NCBI RefSeq assembly: GCF_000832985.1
Contig: NZ_CP009920.1
Coordinates: 2,970,501 to 3,034,500, forward strand
From: Priestia megaterium NBRC 15308 = ATCC 14581
GTDB taxonomy: Bacteria > Bacillota > Bacilli > Bacillales > Bacillaceae_H
DNA length: 64,000 nucleotides
Direction: 5' to 3'
Position numbers and translations under genes: made by a program. A model generated the notes under the pieces. That model saw only the letters and a program-made list of their open reading frames with translations, ran no database searches and was not told the origin of the DNA. Below are positions 44,053 through 52,582 of this stretch, one piece after another. The first letter of the stretch is position 1, and each line of letters opens with the position of its first letter.

Positions 44053-46386
44053 ATGAATATGATTAAAGGAGAATGGAAAAAAATCTTTTCCAAACCAATG
44101 ACTATTGTTGTGATTTGCGGATTGTTATTTGTTCCATTACTTTATAATGTCATCTTTTTATCTGCTTACTGGGATCCATATGGAAAAACAGATCAAATTC
44201 CAGTTGCAGTGGTAAATGAAGATAAAGGTGCTACATTAGATGGAAAGAAATTGAATGTCGGTCGTGATTTTGTTGATGATTTAAAGAAAAACGATAAATT
44301 TGACTGGAAATTTACGAACAAAGAAAAAGCGTTAGAAGGCTTAAAAAATGAGGACTACTATTTAGTTTTAGAAATTCCAAAAAATTTCTCCAAAAATGCA
44401 ACAACATTAATGGATAAAGATCCTAAAAAAATGAAATTTATCTACCATACAAATGCCGGAAAGAACTATTCAGGCGCTCAAATTAGCTCAAATGCAGTGG
44501 CTAAAATCAATGATCAAATTAAAGAAGCAGTCACAAAGCAGTATGCTGAAACGGTATTTGACAGCTTTAAACAAGTAGCGGACGGTCTTCAAAAAGCAAG
44601 TGACGGTGCAGGAGAGCTAGAAAATGGCTCGAAAACGCTGCGAGATAACATGAAAAAATTAGCAGACAGCACGGTTACATTCGAAGACGGTACAGCTAAA
44701 TTAGCAAATGGGTTAACGGATGCACGAAAAGGAGCAACAGATTTAAATGCTGGTGCAGCTAAGCTACTAAACGGTGCGGACACAATTAATGAAAACTTAG
44801 GCAGCCTAAACAGCGGTTTAGGGAAGTTAGAGAGTGGAAGCAGTCAATTATATAGTGCTTCTAGTCAATTAGAAACTGGAGCTGTTGGTGTTCGAGATGG
44901 ATTGTCAAAGTTACAAAATGCAACCAAACAACTTAATGATGGAACGCAGACACTTCAAGGAAAGCTTCCGCAGTTCACAAGCGGTTTAAATCAAGTGGAC
45001 GCTGAAGTGAGCAGCGTTACGCAGCAAATTAATCAAGCGGAGCAGGAAATTACGCAGATTAAACAGCAGGTTGATTCAAAAAAAGCAGAGTTTGAACAGC
45101 AGCAGCAAGCTCTCATTGACAGCATTAACAGCAACGAGTCCATTCCTGATGAGCAAAAACAAACGCTGATTGCAGGAATTAAAAAGCTGACGTCTCAGCA
45201 GTTTATGGATGAACAGCAGCAAAAAGCAGAGCAGTTAAAAGCAAAAGTAGATAAAGTGCAAGAGTTATCTGCGGCGCTGCAAAAGCTTTCTAAAGGCGGA
45301 GAAGATATTCAAAGCGCAATTAATAAAATTGCTGACGGACAAAGTCAGCTGTACGATGGACAAACGAAAGTATATAACGGTGCTGTTAAATTAGCGGACG
45401 GAGAAAAGCAGTTCAACAATAAATTTGCAGAGCTGAACAGCGGTATAGCTGACGCTCATGCAGGAGCTGGAAAGCTTGCTGACGGGCAGCAGCAAATTGT
45501 GGATGGACTTAAGAAGTCTGAACAAGGAAGCGCAGCGCTAGCAAATGGTTTAACACAGCTAGAAAACGGGGCAACCAAATTAGCAAATGGTTCTAAAGAG
45601 TTAACAAATGGTTCGTCTAAACTATATGATGGTTCATCTAAATTATCAGATGGAACAAGCGAGCTTCATTCATCTTTAGCAGATGGTGCAAAAGATGCAA
45701 AAGATGTTAAAGCGGATGATAAAACATATAGCATGTTTTCAAATCCGACGGATTTAAAATCAGATAAACAAAACAACGTAGATAAGTACGGTGTCGGATT
45801 AGCTCCATACATCTTATGTATTGGCTTGTTTGCGGGAACGTTAATGTTTTCAGCGGTATATCCAATGAAAGAGCCATCAATTCGACCGACATCAGGCATT
45901 TCGTGGTTCCTAAGTAAGTTTAGTGTCATCACTATTGTAGGTATGCTGCAGGCAGCGATTGCTGTTACAGCTCTTCTATGGGGCTTGCATTTAAACGTAA
46001 CAAGCATTTGGCACTTCTATATCTTTACCATGATTACAGGTGTGACGTTCTTTACACTTATCTTGTTCTTAACAACAGGGTTAGGAAAAGTAGGGCAGTA
46101 TTTAGCCTTCATTATTCTGTTGCTTCAAATTGGCGGCAGTGCTGGTACATTCCCTAAAGCACTTGTGCCGGAATTCTTCCAGGCAATTAATCCGTACTTG
46201 CCTATGACCTATGCAATTCGCGGTTTCCGTGAAATCATTTCAATTGGTGATGATTTCGGCTATGTATGGCATCAGGCTGGCGTACTTGGAATCTTTGCAG
46301 CAATCTTCATCACTCTTTCATTGATAATGTTTTATATCAATGCCAGAAAAGAGAAGCATCACACAGAGGAAGAGGCAGCAGCATAA
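44053..46386 (+). CDS. yhgE: YhgE/Pip-family membrane protein
   Basis: 777 residues. One N-terminal membrane helix (IVVICGLLFVPLLYNVIFLS) precedes an extracytoplasmic region of about 600 residues. That region is rich in a heptad-like repeat (LxNGxxxL; for example ANGSKELTNGSSKLYDGSSK) with a central coiled coil. Five to six C-terminal helices follow. This is the plan of YhgE and phage infection protein Pip, with an ABC-2-type C-terminal membrane domain. ATG 44053 follows TTGGAGG. Function is uncertain; relatives are phage receptors or export-associated. The operator upstream implies control by a TetR-type protein not encoded here. Confidence 0.85.
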   Translation: MNMIKGEWKKIFSKPMTIVVICGLLFVPLLYNVIFLSAYWDPYGKTDQIPVAVVNEDKGATLDGKKLNVGRDFVDDLKKNDKFDWKFTNKEKALEGLKNEDYYLVLEIPKNFSKNATTLMDKDPKKMKFIYHTNAGKNYSGAQISSNAVAKINDQIKEAVTKQYAETVFDSFKQVADGLQKASDGAGELENGSKTLRDNMKKLADSTVTFEDGTAKLANGLTDARKGATDLNAGAAKLLNGADTINENLGSLNSGLGKLESGSSQLYSASSQLETGAVGVRDGLSKLQNATKQLNDGTQTLQGKLPQFTSGLNQVDAEVSSVTQQINQAEQEITQIKQQVDSKKAEFEQQQQALIDSINSNESIPDEQKQTLIAGIKKLTSQQFMDEQQQKAEQLKAKVDKVQELSAALQKLSKGGEDIQSAINKIADGQSQLYDGQTKVYNGAVKLADGEKQFNNKFAELNSGIADAHAGAGKLADGQQQIVDGLKKSEQGSAALANGLTQLENGATKLANGSKELTNGSSKLYDGSSKLSDGTSELHSSLADGAKDAKDVKADDKTYSMFSNPTDLKSDKQNNVDKYGVGLAPYILCIGLFAGTLMFSAVYPMKEPSIRPTSGISWFLSKFSVITIVGMLQAAIAVTALLWGLHLNVTSIWHFYIFTMITGVTFFTLILFLTTGLGKVGQYLAFIILLLQIGGSAGTFPKALVPEFFQAINPYLPMTYAIRGFREIISIGDDFGYVWHQAGVLGIFAAIFITLSLIMFYINARKEKHHTEEEAAA

Positions 46387-46398
46387 TTTAACTAATAT

Positions 46399-46437
46399 AA
46401 AAAGAGAGTTCCAGTTTAAAAAGGAACTCTCTTTTTC
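46399..46437 (+). terminator. Terminator after yhgE
   Basis: AAAAAGAGAGTTCC / GGAACTCTCTTTTT with T-run. Confidence 0.88.
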
Positions 46438-46483
46438 TTTATGATAGTATAGGTTTACGTATAAAAGAGGGGAACGTGAAGGC

Positions 46484-47335
46484 ATGCAGCTTACAAAATT
46501 TTCGGTATATGAAAGTGATCGTGTAAAAAAGTGGCAAGAAGGACTGAAAGAATGGGACGGTTCAATATCGGAACGGATGATAAACGACCGAGCTGAAGAT
46601 GAATTTTGGCAGCAGTATTTAGAGAAAATGTCTTTTAATTCAGTAAATGACCCTGTAGTAAAACAGCTTCAACAAGAACTCCTTGCTTTTTTGAATCCAA
46701 ATGACTCTGTTATGGAAATTGGCCCTGGCTGGGGAAATTATACGTTTTCGATTGCTGATTATGTAAAAGAACTTACGTGTATGGATTGTTCGCCAAGCAT
46801 TATTCGCTACTTACAAAGGCAATCAGATGCCCGCTCTAATCTAAAGTTCATAGAAGGTAAATGGGAGTATGAGCGTCTAACAGATAACTACGATGCCGTA
46901 GTAGGAATAAACTGTTTTTACCGTATGCATAATATTGTCGATGGTCTCTTAAATATGAATGATTCGGCTAATCGTTTGGCGGTTATAGGCATGTCAACGG
47001 GTCCAGAAAAGCCTCACTACGTAGAGTTACATAGAAAGCTTGGGTACGAGATTAAATGGCGCCGTAAGGAATATATTGACTTACTAAATATTTTATATGA
47101 ACTGGGTATTTACGCAGATTGTAAGCTGGTTCCTATAACCAAAACGGTAACCTATGAGACGTACGAAGATCTCATCAAGAAGAACTCGACAAAGGTGCTT
47201 TCTAAAGATATTGACAAGTTAGAAACTGAGAAGATTATTTTACACTATGCAAAGAAAATAAATGGCACATATGAATATACGTATCAATATCATATGGCTT
47301 TTATTTATTGGAAACCGATAAAAAGAACCCGTTGA
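46484..47335 (+). CDS. SAM-dependent class I methyltransferase
   Basis: A 283-residue protein with motif I VMEIGPGWGNYTFSIADYV, post-I acidic residue in CMDCSPSII, and a later NYDAVVGINCFYRM. The N-terminal roughly 60 residues and the C-terminal roughly 80 are family-specific and not recognised. It could modify a small molecule or protein. AGAGGGGAACG precedes the ATG. The stop codon lies in the left arm of the terminator. Confidence 0.75.
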   Translation: MQLTKFSVYESDRVKKWQEGLKEWDGSISERMINDRAEDEFWQQYLEKMSFNSVNDPVVKQLQQELLAFLNPNDSVMEIGPGWGNYTFSIADYVKELTCMDCSPSIIRYLQRQSDARSNLKFIEGKWEYERLTDNYDAVVGINCFYRMHNIVDGLLNMNDSANRLAVIGMSTGPEKPHYVELHRKLGYEIKWRRKEYIDLLNILYELGIYADCKLVPITKTVTYETYEDLIKKNSTKVLSKDIDKLETEKIILHYAKKINGTYEYTYQYHMAFIYWKPIKRTR

Positions 47336-47357
47336 GTAAAATCAACGGGTTCTTTTT
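47320..47357. terminator. Bidirectional terminator
   Basis: AAAAAGAACCCGTTGA / TCAACGGGTTCTTTTT with a 6-base loop; shared with the convergent sigma-54 gene. Confidence 0.9.
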
Positions 47358-47392
47358 AGTAGGGATAAAGCTGTAATTTAGAATAAGCAATA

Positions 47393-48730
47393 TTAAAATC
47401 GTCGCCGCTTAGAAGAACTTTCAATTCCTGCTTCTTCACGGTATTTAGCTACTGTTCTTCTTGAAATTTGAATTCCTTCGCTGGAAAGAAGAGACATGAG
47501 TTTTTGATCTGAAAGAGGTTTTAATTTATTTTCTTCGGCAATTAATGTTTTGATTTTTTCTTTTATAAAGGCAGTAGAATTGCTTTGTTCGCCATCAGTT
47601 CGCTCTAAAGAATTGGTGAAAAAGTATTTTAACTCAAACAGCCCGCGTGGCGTTTGAATATACTTTCCGTTAGTCGCACGACTTACCGTTGATTCGTGAC
47701 AGTCTATTTTTTGAGCAATATCTTTTAAGGTAAGCGGCTTTAGCCCCGAAATACCCATTTCAAAAAAATCTTGCTGATGTTCCACAATGGCTTTGGACAC
47801 GTTGTAAATCGTCGCATTACGCTGCTCAATACTATTGATTAGCCAAGTAGCTTCATGAATTTTTTCCTGTACGTATCGATCGGTTGTTACGCATGCAGGG
47901 CGATGAACCAGCTTTTGGTAGGTGCCGTTAATTTCGATGGGCGGAAGCAGCTCGCTATGAAGAATAAGATGATAGCGACCGTCAACTTTTTGTACCGTTA
48001 CATCAGGCGAGATGTACTTTGTAAGCGGGACATGGAAATCTCCTGCTGGACGAGGATTTAATGTCCGCAAGCAGTCAACAATTTCTTGTACTTCACGCAT
48101 CGAAATAGAGTATTTTTTTGAAATGTTCCGATATTTTTTGTTGGCAATATCTTCAATATCGTGTTTTACCACGTCGTATAAAAGAGGAGGCTTTGACTTT
48201 TTGGCCTTAATTTGAATAAGCAGTGAATCGACAAAATTTTGAGCGCCCACGCCAATCGGATCAAAGCTTTGTAAAACGTGAATCATATCGTTGACTTCGT
48301 TAATTGAAACATTCAGCAGTTCGGCTGCCAATTTTGGCTCAATTGCTAAAAAGCCGTTTTTATTTAAGTTTCCAATTAGAAATTGAACGATGTGTTTTTG
48401 GTGTGTGTGTAAATGATTTAGCATAGACAGTTGCTCTAATAAATGACTCTCTAATGTCACAGTTTGATCAGATATATAATTAAACGGATTATACTCGTCA
48501 TCGGTATAACCTTTTGAATATGAACGCTGTTCTCGAGTATCAAATGAATCTTTTTGCTGAGAGTCGCCAGCAGACAGTTTAATTACAGGATTTTCATTGA
48601 CTTGTTGATGAAGATAATGAACTAAATCGGCCGTAGAATAATTTAAAATGTTGATAGACTGACGTAATTCAGGTGTCATGGCCAATTTTAATAGTTGTTT
48701 TTGGGATAAATCTAAACCTAATTGCATCAT
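47393..48730 (-). CDS. rpoN: RNA polymerase sigma-54 factor
   Basis: About 445 residues (sigL in B. subtilis naming). Region I is Q-rich (LDLSQKQLLKLAMTPELRQS). A core-binding region and a DNA-binding HTH (LTLKDIAQKIDCHESTVSRA) follow. The RpoN box, RRTVAKYREEAGI, is near the C-terminus. It directs transcription that needs enhancer-binding activators; none is encoded in the window. ATG 48730 is preferred to 48745 because AGGTGAT lies before it. Confidence 0.93.
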   Translation of the reverse strand: MMQLGLDLSQKQLLKLAMTPELRQSINILNYSTADLVHYLHQQVNENPVIKLSAGDSQQKDSFDTREQRSYSKGYTDDEYNPFNYISDQTVTLESHLLEQLSMLNHLHTHQKHIVQFLIGNLNKNGFLAIEPKLAAELLNVSINEVNDMIHVLQSFDPIGVGAQNFVDSLLIQIKAKKSKPPLLYDVVKHDIEDIANKKYRNISKKYSISMREVQEIVDCLRTLNPRPAGDFHVPLTKYISPDVTVQKVDGRYHLILHSELLPPIEINGTYQKLVHRPACVTTDRYVQEKIHEATWLINSIEQRNATIYNVSKAIVEHQQDFFEMGISGLKPLTLKDIAQKIDCHESTVSRATNGKYIQTPRGLFELKYFFTNSLERTDGEQSNSTAFIKEKIKTLIAEENKLKPLSDQKLMSLLSSEGIQISRRTVAKYREEAGIESSSKRRRF

Positions 48731-48879
48731 TGGATCACCTATCATTCTTGAGTTTTATTTCGACAATTCTGGCTGCATCGTTCGACATCATCATAGCTGA
48801 AAATGAGAAAGAATTCTATAGTGTTGTCAGATGTTCTTACACAGGGGCGAATCGCAAGAAAGAGTAGGAGAATAGATAA

Positions 48880-48923
48880 AACAAAAACGAATAGCTTCTG
48901 GCAATAGCTATTCGTTTGTTTTA
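48880..48923 (-). terminator. Terminator of the HxlR-type gene
   Basis: AACGAATAGCT / AGCTATTCGTT with flanking A and T runs, 20 bp after the minus-strand stop at 48943. Confidence 0.82.
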
Positions 48924-48942
48924 ACAGAGCCGCTAGGAGAAC

Positions 48943-49272
48943 TTAGCTGCAATTTGGGGTGTTTCCCATTCTTCTATCTCCCCATGCGCACATCATATTT
49001 AAAATTTCTCGTAAGGTTTCGCCTTCTTCACTGAGTGAGTACTCTACTTTAGGAGGAACTTCATTGTATACTTTTCTATTGACCACACCGTCTTTTTCTA
49101 ATTCTTTTAGCTGTTGAGACAGCATTTTTTTGGTAATAGCAGGCATAGCTCGCTGAAGTTCACTAAAACGTTTTTCACCTTCTTTTAATAGGCATAAAAT
49201 AACGACTTTCCATTTCCCGGCGATTACTTCAAGCGTTGCTTCAACAGGTACATTATAGTGGGGTGCTTTCAC
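48943..49272 (-). CDS. HxlR/DUF24-family transcriptional regulator
   Basis: A 109-residue winged-helix regulator: VPVEATLEVIAGKWKVVIL, KRFSELQRAMPAITKKMLSQ and [23 protein letters not shown] 49272 with TGGAGGA at proper spacing is preferred to ATG 49290. The position normally held by the redox- or aldehyde-sensing cysteine (CPVEATL) is valine here. It is divergent from the oxidoreductase at 49454, with palindromic sites between, so it probably controls that gene. Confidence 0.85.
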   Translation of the reverse strand: MKAPHYNVPVEATLEVIAGKWKVVILCLLKEGEKRFSELQRAMPAITKKMLSQQLKELEKDGVVNRKVYNEVPPKVEYSLSEEGETLREILNMMCAWGDRRMGNTPNCS

Positions 49273-49334
49273 CGTTAATCCTCCATTCATAAACAGATAT
49301 GAAATATGGATATAATAATTTAATATCCATAGAC

Positions 49335-49357
49335 CTAGGTTACCGGTAAGGTACCTG
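49335..49357. promoter_or_regulatory. Overlapping palindromes between the HxlR-type and oxidoreductase genes
   Basis: CCTAGG, TTACCGGTAA (49341-49350) and AGGTACCT (49350-49357) are consecutive perfect palindromes; GGTTAC recurs at 49358-49363. This is the only strongly symmetrical DNA in the divergent promoter region. Confidence 0.55.
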
Positions 49358-49453
49358 GTTACATGAAAGTGCCGTCTTTTGTAAACAACATGTATTTATT
49401 ATACTGAAAAAGAACTTTTAATTGAAGGAAGAAATGTAAAAGGGGAGATCTTG

Positions 49454-50437
49454 ATGAAAGCTTTACTGCTAGAAGGCAAAGGGAAAGTAAGTGAGATGAA
49501 AGTCGGAAATATCCAAAAGCCGCATCCAGCTAAAGGTGAAATTTTAGTTAAAATTAAAGCTACTGCTTTGAACCCTGTAGATTATAAAACTGGAAACGGC
49601 GGTAATCCTAGTTGGACATATCCTCACGTATTAGGACTTGATTCAGCGGGCGTTGTCGAGGAAGTGGGAGAAGAAGTCACAACTGTCAAAGTCGGAGACC
49701 GCGTTGTATATCATAGCGATTTATCAAAAAAAGGCGGGTTTGCACAATACGGAGTGACAACAGCCCACACAGTTTCTCTTATTCCGCAAGGGGTTTCATT
49801 CGAAGACGCTGCGGCTATTCCATGTGCGGGATATACAGCATATCAGGCATTGTTTCATAAAATGAACGCTTCAAAAGGGCAAACGATTTTAATTCACGCA
49901 GGTGCTGGAGGGGTTGGAGGGTTTGCCATTCAGCTTGCCAAAAATGCAGGCCTTACAGTGCTCACAACCGCATCTTCTGCCAATCATGAGTTTGTAAAAA
50001 GTTTAGGTGCTGATTATGTAATCGACTACCGTAAAGAAGACTTTGTGAAAAAAGTGCTGGAGCTTACCGATGGAATCGGTGTAAATTTAGTCTTGGATAC
50101 CGTTGGACGAGACAATGCAGACGAGTCGGTAAAGGCTCTTGCTTTTAATGGTCAAATTGCATTCATCGCAGGACCGCCTAATGTAAACGAGGCGATTTCG
50201 TTTGCGCACCCACTATCGTTTCATCAAGTTGCATTAGGAAGTGTACATCAGTCTAATAACGTAAAAGAACAGCAAAAACTTGCTGAGATGGGAAATAGAA
50301 TGCTTTTGCTTTTACAAGAAAATACGCTAAATGCACTCGTGGAAAAAGTCATTTCACTAGAAGAAGTGCCAGCAGCATTAGATGAACTGGCGACTCGTCG
50401 AGTAAAAGGGAAAATTGTAGCTGTAATAGATAAATGA
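49454..50437 (+). CDS. Zinc-type alcohol dehydrogenase-family oxidoreductase (quinone reductase-like)
   Basis: A 327-residue medium-chain reductase. The GroES-like N-domain has LNPVDYKTGNGG and GLDSAGVVEEVGEEV. The Rossmann motif is LIHAGAGGVGGFAIQLAKNAG, with motif residues at about 145-165. It lacks the zinc-ligand cysteines of true alcohol dehydrogenases, pointing to a quinone oxidoreductase or enone reductase. The divergent HxlR-type regulator suggests induction by electrophiles. ATG 49454 follows GGGGAG. Confidence 0.83.
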   Translation: MKALLLEGKGKVSEMKVGNIQKPHPAKGEILVKIKATALNPVDYKTGNGGNPSWTYPHVLGLDSAGVVEEVGEEVTTVKVGDRVVYHSDLSKKGGFAQYGVTTAHTVSLIPQGVSFEDAAAIPCAGYTAYQALFHKMNASKGQTILIHAGAGGVGGFAIQLAKNAGLTVLTTASSANHEFVKSLGADYVIDYRKEDFVKKVLELTDGIGVNLVLDTVGRDNADESVKALAFNGQIAFIAGPPNVNEAISFAHPLSFHQVALGSVHQSNNVKEQQKLAEMGNRMLLLLQENTLNALVEKVISLEEVPAALDELATRRVKGKIVAVIDK

Positions 50438-50532
50438 TAGAACGAAAAAGAGATTGAGACATAACTACATCAATTCAATCTAAAGACAAACAAATGAAAT
50501 AAAGGAGCTCGTATCGACCATTTATTACACCG

Positions 50533-50662
50533 CTGTTGATTTCCATGCAAGGCTTCGCTTTCCGCGGGCGGCCGCTGAGCCTCCTCGTTGCTTGCGCTCC
50601 TGCGGGGTCTCATCCCTTCCGCTGTTCCCGCAGGAGTCTTCGCCTTGCCCTCCAATCAACAG
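50533..50662. repeat. 130-bp GC-rich core of repeat copy C
   Basis: Bounded by CTGTTGATT and AATCAACAG, with exactly the same length as the copy A core. On the minus strand GCAAGGC pairs with GCCTTGC, and CTCCTGCGGG pairs with CCCGCAGGAG. The first two stems differ from copy A by matched substitutions. Confidence 0.85.
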
Positions 50663-50709
50663 CTAGAAGCAACTAACTGGATGAACCCTACGTTTACCAA
50701 CACAATGAA

Positions 50710-50739
50710 AAGGTCCGAACGAGTACTCGTTCGGACCTT
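50710..50739 (-). terminator. Terminator hairpin inside repeat copy C
   Basis: A 30-base perfect palindrome, AAGGTCCGAACGAGT / ACTCGTTCGGACCTT. It is followed by a T-run on the minus strand and lies 35 bp after the yfiC-like stop. Confidence 0.88.
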
Positions 50740-50773
50740 CCTTAAACTAACATACTTTTTATTTTAGCCGCTT

Positions 50774-52582
50774 TTAAATCGTAAACTGCTGCGTATAGAG
50801 CTTGTGATAAAACCCTTGTTTCTCTAGCAGCTCGCGATGATTTCCTTCTTCAATAATTTGTCCGTCTTTTAAGACAAGGATTTGATCTGCATTTTCAATC
50901 GTTTTAAGGCGGTGGGCAATGACAAAGCTTGTTTTTCCTTTTAATAGATTACTCATTCCTCGTTGAATATCAATTTCTGTTTTTGTATCAATGTTGGAAG
51001 TAGCTTCGTCTAAAATTAAAATATCACAGTCAGAAAGCATGGCTCGAGCAATCGATAAAAGCTGCTTTTGACCTTCACTTAAATTTCCTCCGCCAGCTGA
51101 AATCACGGTATTGTATTGCTGGGGCAAATGTTTGATAAACGAATGAGCATTGGCCATCTTTGCGGCGCTTTTCACTTCTTCGTCGCTGGCATCTAACCGG
51201 CCAAATCGAATGTTATCCGCAATCGTACCGGAAAATAAATAGGTATCTTGAAGAACAATGCCGATTCGGTTTCGTAAATCATGAATGTTATAGTCACTGA
51301 TGGAACGTCCGTCAATTTTAATGTCTCCGTTTGAGATGTCATAAAATCGTGTGAGCAAGTTAATGATGGTTGTTTTACCAGAACCTGTCGGACCGACCAA
51401 AGCAACCATTTCACCTTTTTTTGCTGTCAGTGTAACATTTTTTAAAATCATTTTTTCATCGTTATAGCCAAATGATACATTCTCAAAAGCAACGTCTCCT
51501 GCAAATTTTGTAACAGAAAGAGCGTTTGGCTTGTTTGTGACGTCCGGCTGCTCATCCATAATCGCAAACACGCGCTCTGCGCCGGCAATAGCCGAAAGAA
51601 TGGTGTTTACTAAGTTTGCCATTTGACTGATTGGGCGAGAGAACTGACGTGAGTAGTTAACAAATGAAGCAATCATCCCAACTGTAACGCTACCTTGAAC
51701 AGCCATAAATGCTCCCGCTCCGATCACTAGTGCTAAGCCTAAGTTGTTAATAAAGTTTGTGACAGGACCTAAAAAGCCTGAAAATGTTTCCGCTTTTGTT
51801 GCTGAACTTCTCAGCTGTTCATTTCGTTCATTAAAAACAGTTAAAAAGTCTTTTTCCTTACTAAAAAGCGTAACAACTTCTCCTCCAGAGATTGCTTCTT
51901 CTACAAAGCCGTTTAGCTCGCCTAAGTCTTTTTGGCGTTTGACAAAATTTTCACTGCTTCGTTTTAATATTTGTCGAACGATTATAACCATCAAGGGAAT
52001 AACAATCAGCGTGATAATGGCAAGAATCCAGTTGAGCGAGAACATCGCAATGGTAATGCCGACTAAAGACAAAATAGAGGACAGAGCCTGAATAACGCTT
52101 TGACTTAGAGCGCTGTTTAGATTATCAATATCATTTGTGACTCTGCTCATTAACTCTCCGTGAGCTCGTTTGTCAAAAAAGCGAAGGGAGAGAGTCTGAA
52201 GCTTTGCAAATAAATCTTGTCGAAGCATTCCAATAGTCGTAAACGAAACGTTCACCATTAAATAGGTTTGCAGCCATGTTAACAAAGATGTCGTAATATA
52301 AATTCCTGCAAGAATAAGGGACATTCGTATCGTTCCGCTGATATCTTTGGGAATAATATGCTCATCAATAATAACCCCAATTAAATAAGGGCCTAATAAA
52401 TTAAGTAGGGAAGTCACAATAACTAAGATTATCGCAGCCGCAAGCGGAGGTTTTCGTTTCCCCATATATGACCAGATTCTGTACAGTGTTTTTTTCGCAT
52501 TTTTTGGCTTAACTACAGGGCCTTTCATCATTCCTCTAGGGCCACGAATAGAGCTCATTTGATTTTTACCTTGGTTATTCAC
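50774..52582 (-). CDS. yfiC: ABC exporter subunit, catalytically complete half (YfiC-like)
   Basis: About 602 residues: a six-helix exporter membrane domain (about 40-330) and a nucleotide-binding domain. Walker A is GPTGSGKTT and Walker B is ILILDEATSNID with the catalytic glutamate. The H-loop is VIAHR and the variant signature is LSEGQKQ. GTG 52582 overlaps the previous stop by 8 bases; ATG 52558 is an alternative. A much longer upstream frame lies inside the partner gene. It forms a heterodimer with the 52575 gene, probably exporting drugs or lipids. Confidence 0.85.
   Translation of the reverse strand: MNNQGKNQMSSIRGPRGMMKGPVVKPKNAKKTLYRIWSYMGKRKPPLAAAIILVIVTSLLNLLGPYLIGVIIDEHIIPKDISGTIRMSLILAGIYITTSLLTWLQTYLMVNVSFTTIGMLRQDLFAKLQTLSLRFFDKRAHGELMSRVTNDIDNLNSALSQSVIQALSSILSLVGITIAMFSLNWILAIITLIVIPLMVIIVRQILKRSSENFVKRQKDLGELNGFVEEAISGGEVVTLFSKEKDFLTVFNERNEQLRSSATKAETFSGFLGPVTNFINNLGLALVIGAGAFMAVQGSVTVGMIASFVNYSRQFSRPISQMANLVNTILSAIAGAERVFAIMDEQPDVTNKPNALSVTKFAGDVAFENVSFGYNDEKMILKNVTLTAKKGEMVALVGPTGSGKTTIINLLTRFYDISNGDIKIDGRSISDYNIHDLRNRIGIVLQDTYLFSGTIADNIRFGRLDASDEEVKSAAKMANAHSFIKHLPQQYNTVISAGGGNLSEGQKQLLSIARAMLSDCDILILDEATSNIDTKTEIDIQRGMSNLLKGKTSFVIAHRLKTIENADQILVLKDGQIIEEGNHRELLEKQGFYHKLYTQQFTI

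Larger units (their letters stand above)
50445..50765 (-). repeat. Dispersed repeat copy C (inverted) with nested core
   Basis: Read on the minus strand it runs from near the yfiC-like stop to 50445. It ends in AGATTGAGAC-type sequence, matching the right ends of copies A and B. It fills the gap between the convergent oxidoreductase and ABC exporter genes. The right TIR (AAAGAGGCTGGG) is eroded. It contains the core at 50533-50662 and a terminator at 50710-50739. Confidence 0.85.

Noticed and set aside
44614-45666. Tandem DNA repeat inside yhgE
   Set aside because: The periodicity is at protein level (LxNG heptads) with varied codons and is normal for the YhgE/Pip family.
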